Origin: Candidatus Latescibacterota bacterium
Lineage (GTDB): Bacteria; Latescibacterota; MVCY01; DTYK01
Reading direction: 5' to 3'
Assembly: GCA_012961925.1 (NCBI GenBank)
Contig: DTYK01000281.1
Span: forward strand, 1-15,237
DNA length: 15,237 nt
Below the pieces are notes generated by a model, which saw only the letters and a program-made list of their open reading frames with translations, was not told where the DNA came from and ran no database searches. Below are positions 13,412 to 15,237 of the stretch, in pieces. The position numbers and the translations under genes are program-made. Every line of letters begins with the position of its first letter. Positions within the stretch are counted from its first letter, which is position 1.

Positions 13412-14320
13412 TTACCTGAACAGGCTTTTGATCTCACCCCAACTGGTTGATTCAACGGCTACTATCCCTGTCTCTTCTGCGGTTAACGTGAGGAAGTTTT
13501 CAAACCCGTCCGAAGTAAACGCGTTGTCCGCAATAGAAGGCGCATTAACCGTGAAATATGCCCAGCTCTCGTCCGGGTCCACATCGTAGTATCCAAAACG
13601 CATACCGATAATCTGGCCGGGCACAAGGATATGCTTGATGCTTGCTTCCTCTCCCACGGTCTGGTCTGCCCAATCCCACAGGGTAAAGGTGGCCTCGATC
13701 GTATAGGAGCCGGTGTCATAATCCCAAACATATCCTACCTTCGTGTGTGGCTCTGCATAAGTCCATGCATTCTCGCAGCCGCCGGAATAATGGGTGAAAA
13801 CAGCAGCGGCCACTCCTTGCTCGTATAGGTCTGGACGGCAGATCATCTGCTGGGCCTCTTCCGCGTTCTTGCCCTCTTCATACTGGTACACCCCATGGTC
13901 GTGATCGGCATCGAAATACATGTAGATGGTGTCCACACCTCTCCAGGTATCACCCCAGCTTAGGTCATAGCCAAACCCAATATCGTCAATGACTTGACCA
14001 GCGATGACTACGACGTTCGCTGTTTGATTCCAGCCCCAGAAGGCGAAAGGCACAGAGAAATCGTCAGCCGTAGGCTCTTCTGAGCCAAGCAAGCGCGGCC
14101 AGGTGCCCGGGTCAACATCCCAATATCCCGCCGAACTAAACGCCATACCCTCCGGCACCCAGTCCCACTCGTCCAGCACACCATCAAGCACAGGCATATG
14201 CTCATCAGGAACCCACGCCAGATACCTCGGTGTCGTCGCATTGGGATTATCCGCCGAGGCCACTCCAGCAATACCGACCACCAAGACCAGAGCTACCATG
14301 ACACTCATTACTCTCTTCAT
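13412..14320 (-). CDS. Secreted CBM9-like (DOMON-like) domain protein
   Basis: This is a 302-aa exported protein with a signal peptide cut near ASA/DNP (residue 23). The opening HMPVLDGVLDEWDWVP (41-56) is the typical entry of CBM9-type or DOMON-like beta-sandwiches. It is followed by strands such as ANVVVIAGQVIDD, a receptor-like turn GVDTIYMYFDADHDHG (128-143), and a C-terminal half with SYTIEATFTLWDW and GQIIGMRFGYYDVD. No catalytic domain is attached, so it may bind sugar or haem on the surface. The last residues, SWGEIKSLFR, form a short basic amphipathic tail. I chose ATG at 14320 because AAGGAGG (14327-14333) lies six bases upstream and a signal peptide follows at once. The longer frame from 14410 would bury that peptide behind 30 residues. 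A terminator follows directly. Confidence 0.85.
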   Translation of the reverse strand: MKRVMSVMVALVLVVGIAGVASADNPNATTPRYLAWVPDEHMPVLDGVLDEWDWVPEGMAFSSAGYWDVDPGTWPRLLGSEEPTADDFSVPFAFWGWNQTANVVVIAGQVIDDIGFGYDLSWGDTWRGVDTIYMYFDADHDHGVYQYEEGKNAEEAQQMICRPDLYEQGVAAAVFTHYSGGCENAWTYAEPHTKVGYVWDYDTGSYTIEATFTLWDWADQTVGEEASIKHILVPGQIIGMRFGYYDVDPDESWAYFTVNAPSIADNAFTSDGFENFLTLTAEETGIVAVESTSWGEIKSLFR

Positions 14321-14326
14321 CTCAAA

Positions 14327-14333
14327 CCTCCTT
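14327..14333 (-). promoter_or_regulatory. Shine-Dalgarno site fixing the CBM9-like gene start
   Basis: AAGGAGG on the minus strand, six bases before the ATG at 14320. It supports this start over the upstream in-frame ATG at 14410. Confidence 0.85.
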
Positions 14334-14393
14334 TTCCTCAAATGGACAAATCCCTTTCCCCCTTTTAAATTGACCTCCGGACTTACTCGTCGC

Positions 14394-14404
14394 ATCACCT
14401 CCTT
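14394..14404 (-). promoter_or_regulatory. Full-length Shine-Dalgarno sequence without a well-placed start
   Basis: AAGGAGGTGAT on the minus strand is an 11-base perfect complement of the consensus 16S rRNA tail. The nearest ATG overlaps its end (ATGCGACG), too close for normal initiation, and no ATG, GTG or TTG follows 5-9 bases downstream. It sits in the leader of the CBM9-like gene, about 75 bases before its true start. It may be a ribosome standby site, a relic start, or chance. Confidence 0.5.
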
Positions 14405-14513
14405 CCCCACAGCTTTAATTCATAATGTACTCAACAAATTTTCAGCGCATCGCCCCCTTCCAGTAAGCTATATTCATAAAACAAAATAAAGACACCATCT
14501 ACCAAAAGCGCCT

Positions 14514-14982
14514 TTACAAGATCCTTTCCAAGATAATAGCCGATAAATCACCATGTTGATCAGGAAGAGCGAAGCGAAACCTCAGCTTCACATTTCCGTC
14601 CACCTTGAACGTTATACTATCTCCCCTCACATTATCAAATACCTCAACCGTCACTTCCTTCCCCCCCCTCTATCGCCCGGCCAACCAGATCAAAGTAGCC
14701 CCTCTTGTAAACCTCTTCCTGAACAAATTCCAGGAGTACTGGGTCTTCTCCTTCAATGTGATAACGAACTGCAAAATGTCCCCGCACAGGAGTCCCCCCT
14801 CCTGGTGCCCACTTAATGTCGGGCTTATTCTTGCTCGGATCTATATCAGCAAAGAAAAATATACGTCCAGGTTCATAAGGGGCAGTAAATTTGGCACACC
14901 CTCCCGGGACGCTTGCCATACACAGCGATAGCACCACCAATAGGACCAAAGACCGGTCTCCGTTAAACATCGCCAGGACCAT
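14514..14982 (-). pseudogene. Small lipoprotein gene split by a frameshift at an eight-G tract
   Basis: From ATG 14982 the frame encodes a hydrophobic leader with a lipobox-like end (ASVPGGC, Cys at about 29), then ADIDPSKNKPDIKW and VLLEFVQEEVYKRGYFDLVG. It stops at 14644 after 112 aa. The last residues, GGEGSDG, are translated from a run of eight Gs (14661-14668). One base over, the frame continues without a stop to TAA at 14514-14516 and encodes VTVEVFDNVRGDSITFKVDG and KLRFRFALPDQHGDLS. Removing one G joins the parts as IEGGKEVTVEVF and gives a 155-aa beta-rich lipoprotein. The break may be a sequencing error, a true mutation, or phase variation by slippage. It is transcribed from the promoter at 15036-15064. 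Family is not recognised. Confidence 0.75.
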
Positions 14983-15035
14983 TTTTACAGTTTTCCACCC
15001 GTAACCCTTATGTCAACGATTCACAACCTGGCCAA

Positions 15036-15083
15036 AATATACAAAATCAATTCCCTTTTGTCAAGGGAAAATTTTTTTAAAAT
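15036..15083 (-). promoter_or_regulatory. Strong sigma70-like promoter with UP element
   Basis: On the minus strand the -35 box is a consensus TTGACA (15059-15064), the spacer is 17 bases, and the -10 box is TATATT (15036-15041). An A/T-only tract (15068-15083) lies just upstream of the -35 box, as in UP elements that contact the polymerase alpha subunit. The predicted start is near 15029, about 47 bases before the small lipoprotein ATG. It probably also transcribes the CBM9-like gene, because no terminator is seen between the two. Confidence 0.82.
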
Positions 15084-15120
15084 CCTATAAAGTTTCACCC
15101 AGAAAAGGACATCGGTTTAG

Positions 15121-15237
15121 TCCACACAAGAGGCCCACCCGTCCTTATGTTATGACCCGGCGTTAAAACAGGATCTTTCCCGTCAGAGAGGAGGTACCGA
15201 TAAAACGAAATATGTCCAGGCCATACAGGCTTGTGAC
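15121..15237 (+). other. Open reading frame running off the right edge, status unclear
   Basis: After a TAG at 15118-15120 a plus-strand frame stays open to the window end and translates to a plausible protein stretch (YDPALKQDLSRQRGGTDKTK, then YVQAIQACD). It has no ATG, GTG or TTG near its start. A second plus-strand frame has ATG at 15212 (MSRPYRLV) with AGGAGG about 17 bases upstream, which is too far for a normal site. On the minus strand a 24-codon tail ending at TAA 15163-15165 is also open. The coding strand cannot be settled from 117 bases. Confidence 0.25.

Noticed and set aside
14321..14410. N-terminal extension of the CBM9-like protein from ATG 14410
   Set aside because: It would place 30 charged residues before the signal peptide and ignore the well-spaced AAGGAGG before ATG 14320.
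14553..14931. Two plus-strand frames opposite the small lipoprotein gene
   Set aside because: They are shadows of the two lipoprotein reading frames. The minus-strand translations have a lipoprotein signal and a good upstream promoter; these have neither.

Overview
The window appears to come from a Gram-negative (diderm) bacterium. The evidence is Sec signal peptides, two lipoprotein signal peptides, a large protein rich in predicted outer-membrane beta-strands, and an hflKC pair. Every gene I can support lies on the minus strand, so transcription runs from right to left. The secreted proteins combine discoidin-like domains, C-terminal FlgD/CHU_C-like Ig folds and a CBM9-like domain. From general knowledge this mix suits an uncultured candidate-phylum lineage (Latescibacterota, Poribacteria, WOR-3 or other FCB-like groups). 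That placement is inference; no rRNA or other phylogenetic marker is present.

Right part (about 15237 to 12400). A strong sigma70-like promoter with an AT-rich upstream element (15036-15083) drives a small lipoprotein gene. That gene is interrupted by a one-base shift at an eight-G tract (14514-14982). Next comes a secreted CBM9-like protein (13412-14320), then a strong intrinsic terminator (13355-13391). The T-tract of this terminator runs directly into a new promoter (13326-13354), which starts a second operon so close to its first gene that the mRNA would be nearly leaderless.

Middle (13316 to 5312). This is a four-gene envelope operon. It encodes a 256-aa lipoprotein, two paralogous secreted proteins with discoidin-like modules and matching C-terminal Ig folds (642 and 810 aa), and an 870-aa probable outer-membrane barrel with an acidic calcium-loop-like segment. 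No member has a recognised function. The set is the best candidate for an undescribed surface assembly. An intrinsic terminator (5186-5211) ends the operon.

Left part (5245 to 48). A 124-bp module, made of a G-rich motif, a palindromic terminator and a sigma70 promoter, occurs twice in the same orientation (5122-5245 and 2950-3073). The two copies bracket hflK-hflC, which encode the membrane complex that modulates the FtsH protease. Each copy ends the preceding transcript and starts the next. The left copy drives uppS-cdsA-dxr, whose products act in undecaprenyl carrier synthesis, phospholipid synthesis and the MEP isoprenoid pathway. All three of these genes appear to use TTG starts. rseP often follows dxr in this cluster and would lie just beyond the left edge.

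No tRNA, rRNA, CRISPR array, insertion sequence or riboswitch was recognised. No stretch over 300 bases lacks a gene; the longest are 14983-15237 and about 14321-14513.
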